A DNA stretch of 64,000 bases from Sordaria brevicollis (lineage: Eukaryota > Ascomycota > Sordariomycetes > Sordariales > Sordariaceae): positions 558,001-622,000 of the forward strand of contig JAUTDP010000005.1 in assembly GCA_033439795.1 (NCBI GenBank), in the 5' to 3' direction. Shown one piece after another: positions 38,257-48,927 of the stretch; the first letter of the stretch is position 1; each line of letters opens with the position of its first letter. Both the position numbers and the translations under genes were made by a program. The notes beneath the pieces were generated by a model. It saw only the letters and a list, made by a program, of their open reading frames with translations, did no database searches and had not been told where the DNA came from.

Positions 38257-40695
38257 ATGCCATACGTACAAGATCAATCGCTGACAGGGGCAGCATCGTC
38301 ATCGTCAGGGGGGCCATCAACACGGCCATCCTCCTCCTTCCATCTACAATCACCTCTGCCAAGCATCGCCATGGTTGATAACGACAAACAACAGCATCAC
38401 CGACAAATGGCCTCGGAATGGACGGCGGACCAAGGGCATGGCCTAGACAATCCAAGTTCTCCTCCCGCGAATTATCCATATTCGCAATGGAACAGGCCGG
38501 TTGACCCAAGAACGTCGTCCGCCCAATCCTTGGCCCCTTCCACCCCGACTGACCAGGCTGGCGGTTACAGGGACTCAAGGAGGACGCTGCTCGTTATCTA
38601 CATTCATGGTTTCATGGGCAACGATTCTTCCTTTCGCTCCTTTCCAGCCCATGTCCACAACTTCCTTCGAGAAGCCCTGGTTGAGACACACGTCATTCAC
38701 TCCAAGATCTACCCCCGGTACAAGACTTACAAGTCCATTACCGTAGCCCGGGATAACTTCAGTACCTGGCTACTACCACATGAGTCGCCTACCACCGATG
38801 TTATCCTGATCGGTCATTCTATGGGCGGCTTGTTGGCTGCCGAAGTTGCACTTATGCCACGCCAACCTCAAGATCCAGTTTACAGCAATTCTCCCTTTCG
38901 CCATAGGATCTTGGGGACTCTATCCTTGGATGCTCCTTTACTAGGCCTTCATCCAGGTATTGTAGTGTCTGGAATCGCAAGCCTGTTCCGCAAGGCTCCG
39001 AGTCCTCCAGGAGCTACGAATTCGGGGCAAGGTTCTCAAACACTTGTTCCGCAGCAGTCGCCAGGACTGTCACCAGACCCATCTATTTACTCCGAGATCT
39101 CTCCACCTGCGGAGGCAACCTCACCTTTGCCAGGGCTAACACCGCCATCAAAGTTAGCTTCTCCGTCGGCTGCTGATCCTTTTTTCAACCCCAAGTTCTT
39201 CAACGATGTGTCATTTGTGGACCGAGGATGGTTCAAGAACATTGCTCATTTCGCGCAAAAACACAGCCAAGAGAATCTTGTTGAGGCGGCTACTAACCAC
39301 ATTATATCACACTTGGAGTTTGGCGGTTGTCTGGCTGACTACCCCGGGATGAAGTCCAGGTATAACAGGTTGAGGAGGTTGGAAGATGTGGATGAGTTGA
39401 GGCAGGACAAGGAAAACTTGGTCAGAGTACGGTTCGTCAACTACTACACCGTTTCTACAGGAATACTCAAGGAGAAAGACTCTCGCAAGAAGAGTGCTCC
39501 GCAGGCCGTTTTAGATGCAGCCCCAGCAGAAGGACATTCGAGGTCGCATTCAACATCGAAAACAGCTGAGAAGGACCACAACCATGACCGGGAATCTTTC
39601 GATACCGCAAGATCTCATACCTCAACTCCACGAAGTTCAGAAGAATTGGAACTTACAGAACTGGAACCTGTACCCCTATCAGATGACGACGAGCCCAGCA
39701 CCCAAGGGCAGGGGCACAGGCAAGGGCGGCATGTGGAAGCGCAAAAAGAGCAAAAAGAGGACAAGCCCCCAGCATACGTCTCTCACGAAGAGGTGAACAA
39801 GACCGCTGAACCTTCTATCAATACCAATGAGAGCACCACCGAGCTCAACACAACGACAACAACAGCCTCCTCACTACCACCACCAGACCTACCTCCGATC
39901 CCACCCACCCCCTCCCCTCCCGAAGCCATCGACCTCAGCTCCCTCACCTCCAAAGAAGCCCGCAAACAAGCTGAAAAAGAATTCAAGCAAGCGCGCAAAG
40001 AATACGAATCAGCCGTCAAAACCCAGGACAAGATCCTCAAGGAGCGTCTCAAAATCGTCGAGAAGCACGAAAAGGCTCAAGCCAAGCTCACCCGCGACTC
40101 CCAAAAGCAGCAGGAAAAGCAGCAAAAGGACGCCGAAAAGCAAGAGAAGAAGGAACGCAGGGAAACCGAGAAGCAAGACAAGAAAGACAAGAAGGAGTGG
40201 GAGCGCCGGCAAAAGAAGGAAGATAAACTGCGAGATGAATCGACAGCCAACAGGATAGGCGAGTTGGAAAGTCATCACTTGGCTCATAACAATAGTCAAC
40301 TCTCGATTTCCGCCGGCGGGTCACCAACACCACGGTCTCCAGGAGGTCAGGAAGGCGACGAAGAAACAACTTCACCTAGCAACAGGAAGGACAAAGGCAA
40401 GAGAAAAGACAAGGAACCCAAAAAGGAGAAAGAAAAGAAGCAAAAACTCCGCAAATTCTGCATGACCCCCTCCAAAAACAGCCGCGGTATCCTGGACGAC
40501 CCAACCTGGATTCAAGTCTACATGGAAGGGGTCGACGAAGTGGGCGCCCACTGCGGGTTATTCTTCCCCGGTCCTCATTACGATAAGTTGGTGGGGGATG
40601 TCAGTTCGAGGATCGTGGCGTGGGTGCAGGATGATTTGAGCAAGAGGATGATGTTGGAGGGGATGCAAGGTGTGGAGGGGTTGGAACTGGACTAG
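38257..40695 (+). CDS. DUF676-type serine lipase/esterase with charged C-terminal coiled coil
   Basis: Single exon, 812 residues from the ATG at 38257 (MPYVQDQ); a later in-frame ATG (38371, MVDNDKQ) is a possible alternative and the frame is open upstream only from GTG. It is an alpha/beta hydrolase: the oxyanion-loop motif VIYIHGFMGND is followed by the nucleophile elbow GHSMGG (186-191, Ser188) and Asp225 in SLDAPLLGL. The C-terminal His is probably in the conserved end segment (VDEVGAHCGLFFPGPHYDKLVGDV). Between the hydrolase core and this end are a long Ser/Pro/Thr-rich linker and a very charged Lys/Glu/Gln coiled coil (about 567-665). The family acts on lipids or acyl esters, often at membranes; the substrate is unknown. 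The very end (RIVAWVQDDLSKRM) is also conserved in filamentous fungal members, so the coiled coil looks like an insertion in the hydrolase domain. Confidence 0.85.
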   Translation: MPYVQDQSLTGAASSSSGGPSTRPSSSFHLQSPLPSIAMVDNDKQQHHRQMASEWTADQGHGLDNPSSPPANYPYSQWNRPVDPRTSSAQSLAPSTPTDQAGGYRDSRRTLLVIYIHGFMGNDSSFRSFPAHVHNFLREALVETHVIHSKIYPRYKTYKSITVARDNFSTWLLPHESPTTDVILIGHSMGGLLAAEVALMPRQPQDPVYSNSPFRHRILGTLSLDAPLLGLHPGIVVSGIASLFRKAPSPPGATNSGQGSQTLVPQQSPGLSPDPSIYSEISPPAEATSPLPGLTPPSKLASPSAADPFFNPKFFNDVSFVDRGWFKNIAHFAQKHSQENLVEAATNHIISHLEFGGCLADYPGMKSRYNRLRRLEDVDELRQDKENLVRVRFVNYYTVSTGILKEKDSRKKSAPQAVLDAAPAEGHSRSHSTSKTAEKDHNHDRESFDTARSHTSTPRSSEELELTELEPVPLSDDDEPSTQGQGHRQGRHVEAQKEQKEDKPPAYVSHEEVNKTAEPSINTNESTTELNTTTTTASSLPPPDLPPIPPTPSPPEAIDLSSLTSKEARKQAEKEFKQARKEYESAVKTQDKILKERLKIVEKHEKAQAKLTRDSQKQQEKQQKDAEKQEKKERRETEKQDKKDKKEWERRQKKEDKLRDESTANRIGELESHHLAHNNSQLSISAGGSPTPRSPGGQEGDEETTSPSNRKDKGKRKDKEPKKEKEKKQKLRKFCMTPSKNSRGILDDPTWIQVYMEGVDEVGAHCGLFFPGPHYDKLVGDVSSRIVAWVQDDLSKRMMLEGMQGVEGLELD

Positions 40696-42370
40696 GCTTG
40701 GTGATGTGTTTATGAGGGTTCAGGGTACTGGGGAATGAGTACATAGGGAATGAGAGATCGATATGACATGACAGACACGAGATTCCACTTGAATGGGGGA
40801 TAGGAAATCAGTTTGCTTGCATGAAAGACACGAAGACAATAAGACTAGTTGAGATACAATGATGTAGTCACACCTCATTGTCATCACCAATGGACTTTGT
40901 TCGGGTTAAGTCGTCGTCCATTGTCTCCTATATTTAAACATGTCCCTTGTTCTCATCCGTTTCCCTCCCGCTTGGTCATATCCCATCCTATCCGCCCGTC
41001 CGTTGCTTTATCTCAACCTGTGACCCCGCTCAGTCTTTTAGTCTAAACTCTGCGCTACTCGAAAACAATGACAAACAAAAAGTAGTAAAGCAACGGAGTC
41101 AGAAATAAGGACATACGGCAAAGACGCATGATAAGGTAGGACCACTTCCATTAACACAAGGCTAGACGCAGACTTGCTTGCTTCCATGTCTTTCTCCCTC
41201 CTCTGATTAAGTTCGCGCAAAGTGCATTTATCTTCTTTTTTTTGTGGTCTTCTCTTCTTTGGGGGCAACTATGCTAGTAAGGGTGTTATGATCGGTCTAA
41301 AAACCATCATACCCATCTCTGCAAAGATGTGCCAGCCTTCTTTAAGCCTTGCTATACGTCTGATTCCCCTTCCTCTCTACCTACCAGCCTATAGTCCCGC
41401 CACACAAGCAGTGCGCGTTCACTTCCTTCATTTCTCAATGGTATCGACCTTCACTGTTCCCCCTTCCCTTCATAAAAAAAAGACCAACTGAAGGATCCTT
41501 CATCCCTTCCAAGCCTCCTTCTCCTCTCGATTCCTCCCCCCTTTTTGCTAAGAGTTGAGAAAAAAACCCGAGCGGTATGCAAATAATCAGACAATGTAAG
41601 AGTAGTAGCGAGGCATGTGGACCTCATTTTTGACATTCTTGTGATGGTAGGAAAAAAGCAGCCGAAAAAAAAAAAAAGTAAAAGAAAACCAAGTCGTGCG
41701 TAAAAACCCCCCGGTCGGATAACCGTTGTTGTGTGAAAAAGCAGAACCCCCCCTGAACGCCATGCTGGTATATGTCGTGTTATGTGTTTTGAAGTTGAAA
41801 AAGCAAAAAGAGCAAAGCGCAAAAGCTGCGGACAATTAGGTTCCGCAGCGTAGGCAAAACACACAGCAGAAGCTTTCGTGTAAGTTAATACCGCCAGTTA
41901 GACTGCTGCATGTGTTTTCCAATGATTGGAATGACTCGCAACCACTTTCCACCGAGCCAACCTCCCCGAGTACCGCCCGTCGTCGCCATCCATCCCAGAC
42001 TTCCGCCATAGGTTGTGAGCCTCAACAGATCTGACCTGTCTTCCGTACCGGTGGTGTCCCACAAACATCTCCGGTCACCCAGGTATCACCCTGAACACTG
42101 ATCAGGCGGGTCGTTTAAGCCGTTCGAAAATGCATGGGTGGCATTTGTGCTCGTGGCTGTTCGTTAAACGTCTCGCAGGCTCTTCGACGGAAGAAAACAG
42201 TTGGTACCTGCTCGCAAGGGAGGTCGGCTCGGCGTACTCGTTCATCTATCTGCCGCGCAGGCAAGACGTCATATCCCGGACACGCCATAACTCGGCTGCT
42301 GCCGGGCTTGCATGTATGACTGAGTACCGGGCTGAGCCTGTATGATGTCAGCAAAGGGTGCCCCAATCTC
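40696..42370. other. Convergent intergenic region
   Basis: It lies between two 3' ends (lipase plus, Mediator 19 minus). T-rich and A-rich runs occur at 41220-41245, 41470-41485 and 41660-41690. No gene is visible. Confidence 0.5.
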
Positions 42371-43615
42371 TCAACCGGGGACGTTGCTTCCAATAAGCAC
42401 CTTTTTGCGACGCTTGAGGCCAGCGGCCATGTCACCCTCGCCGGTGGAGTATCCTGTCTCCAACCCGCCATCATCCTCGTAGCCTTCGCCGTAGCCCTCA
42501 AAGCTGGAATCGCCGTAGCCTCGCTTCTTGATGTTGCGCCTGGGCCTGTTGTCCTGGAAACCGGGCGTCTGCGGCTTCACACGCTGCATGGCTGGGCCCC
42601 CGTAAGCCAAAGGGGTGTTCGGCGCCGTAGGTCTTGCCGATGGCGGCTGATTGAGATGCGCCTTCATCGAGCTCGCTGCGATATCTCCGAGAACCGAATT
42701 GTTCCAAAGAGTGGAAGGGACCGTTCCCCTGCTCATAGTGGCAGCCCTCGAAATCATGCTCTTCATGTCCGCCGGGAATCCCCTGGTAATCTCCTTGCCT
42801 CTAACAAAGTGCGCGTTCCACTCTTCCTGGGGGCAGGCCATGAGGTGCTCTAACCTCTCAGGGTCCTTCTCATCCGTCTTAACCGAGTCAAAGTGACCTT
42901 GCACACCCAGCCTCTTGATGTGGCCCTTGTACGTCTTGCGGAGCGCATTCTTGGAGCCGTCCGGCTTGGTGCGCGCGTACTCAGCAGCAAGATCCGCCAA
43001 ACCATACATCTCGAAAATATCTTCGGACAGAACAGGACGAGGCGGTTGATGCTCTGCAATTGTCAATGTTAACCAAGACTCTTTTCAATGTGCAACAAAC
43101 AATACCGATAAATTCGGTCACCCAGCGACTGGCACGGGGTGCGGGCAGGTAGGCAGATTGAGAGATACAAGTAATGCCCGTCGCTGAGGCAACATGAGCC
43201 ACAACGAGCGGGATCGCTTCTCTCGCAAATGCTGCCGCTGCCACTGATGCTGCTGCTTCTGCTTCATGGTGCAGGTGAAGGGAGCCTTACGAGATCTGCA
43301 AAGGAGGTATTTTTCACCAACGTCCAAATGGAGGTCGTCAATACCAAGTTTGCGGTCCTCGATGTGGACTTTCTTCTGCTCTCGATCGCCTACATCGTCG
43401 ACTGTACGTTTGCGCTTCTGGGGAGAGTTCTCTCCCATGGTGGTGTCGGGGAAAGACATGTCGTTAACGAGGGAGCTTCCGTTTACGCTGTGAGCTGGGG
43501 TCGGCAGGGTCGTCGTGGTGGATATCATGGAGCCTGACATGCTCGTGGATTGATCACTCGAACTGGGCGAGAAGTGCGAGGGGCTTTGCGGGGTCTGGGG
43601 GTGAAAAGACATCAT
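42371..43615 (-). CDS. rox3: Mediator complex subunit 19 (Med19/Rox3)
   Basis: Exons 43615-43291 and 43053-42371 with a 237-nt intron (GTAAGG...GCAG); 335 residues. Med19 is a head-module subunit of Mediator, which links activators to RNA polymerase II in the nucleus. The conserved fungal domain begins at [10 protein letters not shown], crosses the splice junction into QHQPPRP, and continues with [34 protein letters not shown] and the later NNSVLGDI motif. The N-terminus (1-95) is Ser/Thr/Pro-rich with a basic patch (QKRKRTVDD). The C-terminus ends in a basic motif ([10 protein letters not shown]), plausible as a nuclear localisation signal. The intron is longer than the others here, so a small extra exon cannot be excluded. 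The start codon is the first of two adjacent ATGs. Confidence 0.93.
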
Positions 43616-45458
43616 TTTTCAATGATGGCAAAATTGGTGGAGTCGTTGAAGACGTTGAATGAGGTGACCGATGGACAACGATGGATAAACGACCAGGATC
43701 CTTGGCGCGAAATCGATTGTCTGCAGTCTTGTCCGCTGCAAGAAAAGTGGCGGTCCGGCGACAACAAAGAGGTACCTGCGTCGGTTCTCTCCTGACAAAC
43801 AGAAAACAACGAGGATTCACCGCTTCCCTTAACAATTAAGCATAAGCAGGTGGTGGTGGGTGTCACGCTCCGACTGCTGAAGCAGATGTGACGCGATCCT
43901 GATAACTGGTTACGACGAAGCCCGATTTGACGAGACCAGCAGACAGCGGTGTCGAAGAGGGGAGGCCTGAAAGCGGGCGCTCGTCGAAGTAGGGGGAAGA
44001 GTGTTTTCGCCGTGTCGAGTCGTGAGGGAAAACCGACGACTGCCGCAGAAGCTTTCGCTCTCCGCCCGCGTTGCAACTCCCCCGACTGCAAGATTCCAAC
44101 CTTCAAACAATCCAGATAGGCGGTCGACAGATTAAACCCGGGAAAAATCAAAAACTCGAAAGTCGAACTCGGTTCGACTCGAAATGTCGTTTCGGTGATC
44201 GCAGGCCTTTCGTGACGGCGCTCGCGATGGTGGATGGGTTCGGCGACAGGTTTGATTGTCGGTCGGTGGTGGTGGGTTTTTGGTTGTTCGGTTGATGATG
44301 CTGGAGGGAACAAGACAGGGCGCCCGCCTTGGACTTGGAGGCGAGCGGAAGTGTGGAAGGCACAGCGCAGCGCGACGCACCTCCAGTTTTCAGCGGTGCA
44401 CTGTGTCACGCGGCCGGCGTATCATACAATCTTACAGTAACCATGCGTAATATGGCACGGTCGGTGACCGAAGCTGACCAATCTGACGGCGTGTCTGGAC
44501 AGCCCAGCTGAGTGGAGCGAAAACTCTAGCAGCGTCGAGATTTCTTGCCCACGGGCCCCCCGACAGTGGACAACGACAGTCGACTCTCGTGCTCGTGAGC
44601 CGACCTTCCAGCCTTCACACTTTCAGGTCTTGGCATCTAGAATTCGTTGCGCCGGTCAATCGGCATTCCCATATCCGTCAATTATCAGAATGTATCACAC
44701 ATGTATCTCCGGCTGCTGATGCCTACGGCCCGGCAGGCTGAACTCAACTCTCCTGCAAGACATTGCTGACCTCGTCTGCCTCTTTTAATTCTGACGGCGG
44801 CATGGCTTTTCGATCTTGCGATCTGGGACACGGAGATGCCCCTGGGGACGATTCGCGGATGTCTGTCTGGGGAGCGGTCTCTTATCCAAGCAGCCATTAT
44901 CCCTTGACATTGGTTCGTCCCTCTTGTGGATGCCAGGGGAATCTGTTTTGCATTGAAGCGAGAAAGCTCTGAGACCAGTAAACTGCCGGTAGAATTTGAT
45001 TACAGTATGCGCAAACAAACAAGGAGCACTAATGACAGGATTGGACAACAATGGGGGACCGTTTTGGACCTTGGATTGCATGTATGAAGCAGTATCATCA
45101 TATGACAATTTTCTGCCGTTGTTGTTGACTCGACATGCCATGTATCATGTACGGTAGCCTGGTGGTAGTGCCAGGGTTCGCGAGTGTGGGGAGCGATGAC
45201 CGGAGCGGACAGCCCTGGCCGCGCCTCGTTTCGTTGCAGTGAAGTTAGTTGTCGCATGTTGATGGGCAAGATCGTCGCTGACAGGCTTGAACGATATCTG
45301 GACCCTTCGACGTCATGCTATGAAAGTGGTGATGTCGCAGGCAATGAGAAGAACCCATCGAAGCTTCATCAATTGACGCCGAAGGTATAGCCAACGGGTG
45401 AGGCAAGCGAGCTGAGGAATGCCTGGATACACGAATGCAAGATGCCCTCCTGCCGCTG

Positions 45459-45535
45459 GTACTCGTCTGGCCTAGAGACGGCACTTCCTCTTGGTTTACC
45501 ATAAGAGTCAGTGCGTTTCTAGCCCAGACGAGTAC
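45459..45535. repeat. Inverted repeat / hairpin A
   Basis: Arms 45459-45476 and 45518-45535 pair over 18 bp with one mismatch. Inside the loop, 45481-45485 and 45510-45514 pair again, which lengthens the stem. Confidence 0.8.
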
Positions 45536-45590
45536 TGTAGTTGGTACTAGACCGGTTTATCTCATCACGCACTCATTTTTGGCAACTGCA

Positions 45591-45687
45591 ATAACCGTGG
45601 GTGTGTGGTTTTGAGAGTTGGAGAGCACGCAACACCCATCTCTGCAAGAGAGTGGGTGTAGCTTCTCCAACTCACACCCACGGTTAT
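45591..45687. repeat. Inverted repeat / hairpin B
   Basis: The right arm 45664-45687 (24 nt) pairs perfectly with 45591-45605 plus 45616-45624, leaving a 10-nt bulge. Inside, 45632-45638 pairs with 45653-45659 and 45639-45643 with 45647-45651 around a 3-nt loop. The whole 97 nt can form a branched rod. Confidence 0.85.
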
Positions 45688-47006
45688 CACGACAATTTGC
45701 AACTGGCGGCTGAAGTCGAGGGTACGTGTGGACAGATTGAGCATTCGGACATGTCTTCTTGCTATTGATACCGATCCAAGGAAAAGAATTGTGCCTGCAA
45801 TTTGTTTACGATTCGAGACAGACGGCGTCCAGATGACTGCCAAACAAAACTAAGGCAATGCGAAACACCATGTTCACACCATCATCCCCCGCGAAACCGC
45901 ATCACGATCCCCAAACGTGCCCCACCGTGTTGACACATGTCGTATGCAGACATCGTAACCCCAAAGTTCATATTGACCAAAGCCCGATGTATTGCGAATT
46001 CATATCATGTTCCTTCTTCACCACAGCCACTCCGTGAGCAACCGTTGGCAACGAAAGATAGAAAAAGAACTCTCCAGTCCGAGAAAATGAATTTCGGTGA
46101 ATTTTTTCCAAAAATTCCCCAGCCAGCCGAAGCCAACTGAGAGCGGTCAGGTATGTAGTTTTCAACTAGCAAAAACGCGATCTCGGACGAATCCTCACTG
46201 ATACGCGTAAAACCCCTGCACTTGGATGGAGAAGAAAAAAAGAAGAAGGAAAATTTTCGCAAGACTTGGGGGAGGATTGGCGTGGTTAAATAGGTGTTGG
46301 GGAGGCCCTGCCATGGGTCCGTGCACCAGTGCAAATTCCGGCGAGGAATTTCCTGGCGGGCCGGCAAAAGCGGGTGGGGTTGACTGCCTGGGCTGACTGG
46401 GTGCCAAGCTGCCGTAGGGCTGGCAGCTGTTCGGTTCCTGTTTGTTGGCTGTTGGCCCACCTGCGACTTCCATTCATTCGGTCCTCACTTCACTGCCTTT
46501 GTTCGGTTGGTAAAGGCCCCATGCATGCACTTCACTGCCTACCCGGGCACAGATTGCTCAGTAAATGGAACAGTGAGTCAGTAATTGTGCCTCATCGTCA
46601 CAGCCATCACTCGACGCTGATGCTACGTACCGGACATTGTTGACTCTCGACACCTCCATGTCACTGCCTCCAGAGGTACTTGCCTGACCTGCGGAAGAAA
46701 AGCTGTCAGGATGCTCCTCCTTCCCAGCCAGCAAACTGTCCGAGTTAAGACGTCGACAGCGAGTCACAATGTCAAACAACGGGAACTCCAAGTCATTCAC
46801 CAGCAATTGCAAAGAGCAGGAGCAAGACACGCACACTCATTCAAATAACAACTTCAGTTCAAAGGGAACTCGCATAAGTACATCGTACAAGGGAACATGG
46901 ATATTACACTGATCGTGCGGGCCGAACTGTCTTCTTCAGTCCGCCATCCTTGCGCGATTCATATGGTACAAGAGCGTTTGCCGGTAGTTGTGCACACACG
47001 CATTTC

Positions 47007-47032
47007 GCTTCTTCTTCTTCTTCTTCTTCTTC
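47007..47032. repeat. CTT microsatellite downstream of uL4m
   Basis: About eight CTT units in the 3' flank of the uL4m gene, passing into a wider C/T-rich tract. Confidence 0.8.
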
Positions 47033-47070
47033 TCCCTCCTTCTCTTCGTCTCTTCTTCTCCTCTGACTAT

Positions 47071-48212
47071 CTAGTATCTTGGCGCCTTGACGAGGACCTC
47101 AGCCAGCTTGGGTCCCTTTTGGCGGAGCCCCTGGACTGCTACACGGGTGACAAGATCGCTCTGGTGGTCCTTGATCATCTCCTTGAGCGCGCTGCGCTCA
47201 ATCACTATCCTGCCCGTCTCCAAGAGGTCCTTGACATCGACGTCCCACAGCTCCAAAGCGCGGCCCTCGGCACCGGCCAGCTCGAATCCGGTAAAGAGGT
47301 TGGGGCGCTTGTCGCCCGTGATAAAGGTCGTCCGGCCAGCCTCCTTGCCCCAGTTCAGGTTGGTCATGAACTCGTGAACCCACTTGCGGACGTAGCCGTC
47401 CTCAAGCTCGCGGCTGAGCTTACCGCCGCCGGCAAGCCAGAGGAAGTCGTTGGGGAGCGGGAGGTCGAGACCGTCCTCGGTGACGATGAGCTCGCCGCGC
47501 TTGTAGCGGTAGGACAGGGCGGTGCGCCAGGCCAGATCGTAGACCTTCTTGTTGAGCTTGGTGCTGAAGTCGCGAGGCTTGGGACCAAACGTCTTTCCAC
47601 CACCCCTCATTAGAGGTGACTGCCTGGTACCACGGCGGGCGCGACCGGTACCCTTCTGTGGACTCATCTTCTTGTGCGAACCATGAACTTCGTAGCGTGT
47701 CTTTGTGGACGCCAGGCCCCGTCGTGTGGAATCACCCTCGTAGATGACGGCCAGATGGAGGATATCGCGACGCAGCGGAAGGTGGAGGTGGCGGGCCGAG
47801 TAGGATTCGAGAGAGCGCGGCTCGAGTTCGGGGAAGGAATAGACGGTAACAGGAACATTGGTGACTGAACCCTGGGTTAGTACCTTTGCAGCGCTGGCGA
47901 TGTTGTCGAGGTTGGCAGTCGTGTTGGTGCTCATACTGGGTTGCCATGGTTCCGAGACCGATCTTGTGATGTTGGCGGCGGCGGGAGGGGTGGCTACGGA
48001 GGCCATCGACCGTCTGGAAGAAAGAATGGAGGATTGGCGCATCTAGTAAGAGATATGGTATGTACTGGTGAGCGAAAGTCGTCGTCGGCGGCGGCTTAAC
48101 GAGCACAAGACAGCAAAGGTAAAAGACGAACCGGCAGAGCCCTGCATGGCTGCGAAGCAATGCTCAGCGCCTTCATGGCCTCATTGAGGCTCTTGAGACC
48201 CTTGCCGGCCAT
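47071..48212 (-). CDS. Mitochondrial large-subunit ribosomal protein uL4m (YmL6-type)
   Basis: Exons 48212-48132 and 48042-47071 with an 89-nt intron; 350 residues. uL4 binds domain I of the large rRNA and lines part of the exit tunnel. The ribosomal L4 domain is evident: RHLHLPLRRDILHLAVIYE, then the rRNA-binding loop HGSHKKMSPQKGTGRARRGT, SPLMRGGGKTFGPKPRDF, and ALSYRYKRGEL. The first exon codes for MAGKGLKSLNEAMKALSIAS, followed by RQSSILSSRRSMA, an amphipathic basic presequence for mitochondrial import. The donor (GTTCGT) is weaker than usual, so a start at the exon 2 ATG (48042) remains possible. It is divergent from mL38, with 715 bp between the start codons. Confidence 0.93.
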
Positions 48213-48927
48213 GACGGCTATTGTGATATGACAAAGGGCGACGGGGAGTTACAAGTCAATGCAACTCGGGTTGTTGGGTGGGTGGTGGAGGTCGGCGTGG
48301 TGGTGCTCGGGGCACTTGTTCGCGGAAGAAGGAAAAGATGACAACCACGGGCCTGTGCGGACGGACTGTGTGGTACGGAAACGTGGAGCGCGGCGCTTCG
48401 GTCGGGACGAGGGAGTGGAGGGAGGGATAGCGGAACGGGGACCGAGACGGGGCTCTGACGGGATTTACGGTGGTCGTCGCGGGCGCCGGTCCTCCCACTT
48501 TCAAAGTCGCATCGGTTCGGCCGACGAGGGGAGTCTGGAGAAAAAAGATTGGAGTGCAACGTGCACGTACAGTGCGCTGAAGTGCCACGGTACCCGTGCC
48601 TGAAGAGCTTCTTCGCGGGGAAGACCAGCTAACCTCGACCCCCACTTCAAGTACCTCCAATTCCCGTACTGTGCTGCCGGCCCGGGGTCCACGAAATTTT
48701 GGCTGCAGTTCGAGTCTGTGTCTGGTCCCCCGAGTCCGAAGAGTGGGCTGCAAGCAATTGAGGACCACACGAACTGGAGGTGCTCCGTCCCCCGTCCCGT
48801 CCTCGACCCCGTCCACCTCTCCGTCGACCGACCGACGAAACCTTGAGTGCAGCTCCTCTCGATTGGAGAGCGACGGATCCCGCACTTCCTCCAAATCATC
48901 CCACCCACCACATTCCCACCCGCCACC
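48213..48927. promoter_or_regulatory. Shared bidirectional promoter region of uL4m and mL38
   Basis: The start codons of two mitoribosomal protein genes face away from each other across this 715-bp GC-rich interval, so both promoters must lie in it. No coding frame is convincing. I cannot point to a specific regulator site. Confidence 0.7.

Larger units (their letters stand above)
43616..47070. other. 3.5-kb intergenic region with two inverted repeats
   Basis: 43616-44409 stays open for 265 codons on the minus strand ahead of Med19 but contains no ATG, so it is read as leader/promoter. Two inverted repeats lie at 45459-45535 and 45591-45687. No other gene is supported. 46900-47070 is the 3' flank of uL4m and includes a CTT repeat (about 47007-47032). 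Confidence 0.5.

Noticed and set aside
43612..44409. A 265-codon minus-strand open frame ending at the Med19 start codon
   Set aside because: It contains no ATG (it opens at GTG), has no recognisable family, and lies where the Med19 leader and promoter should be.
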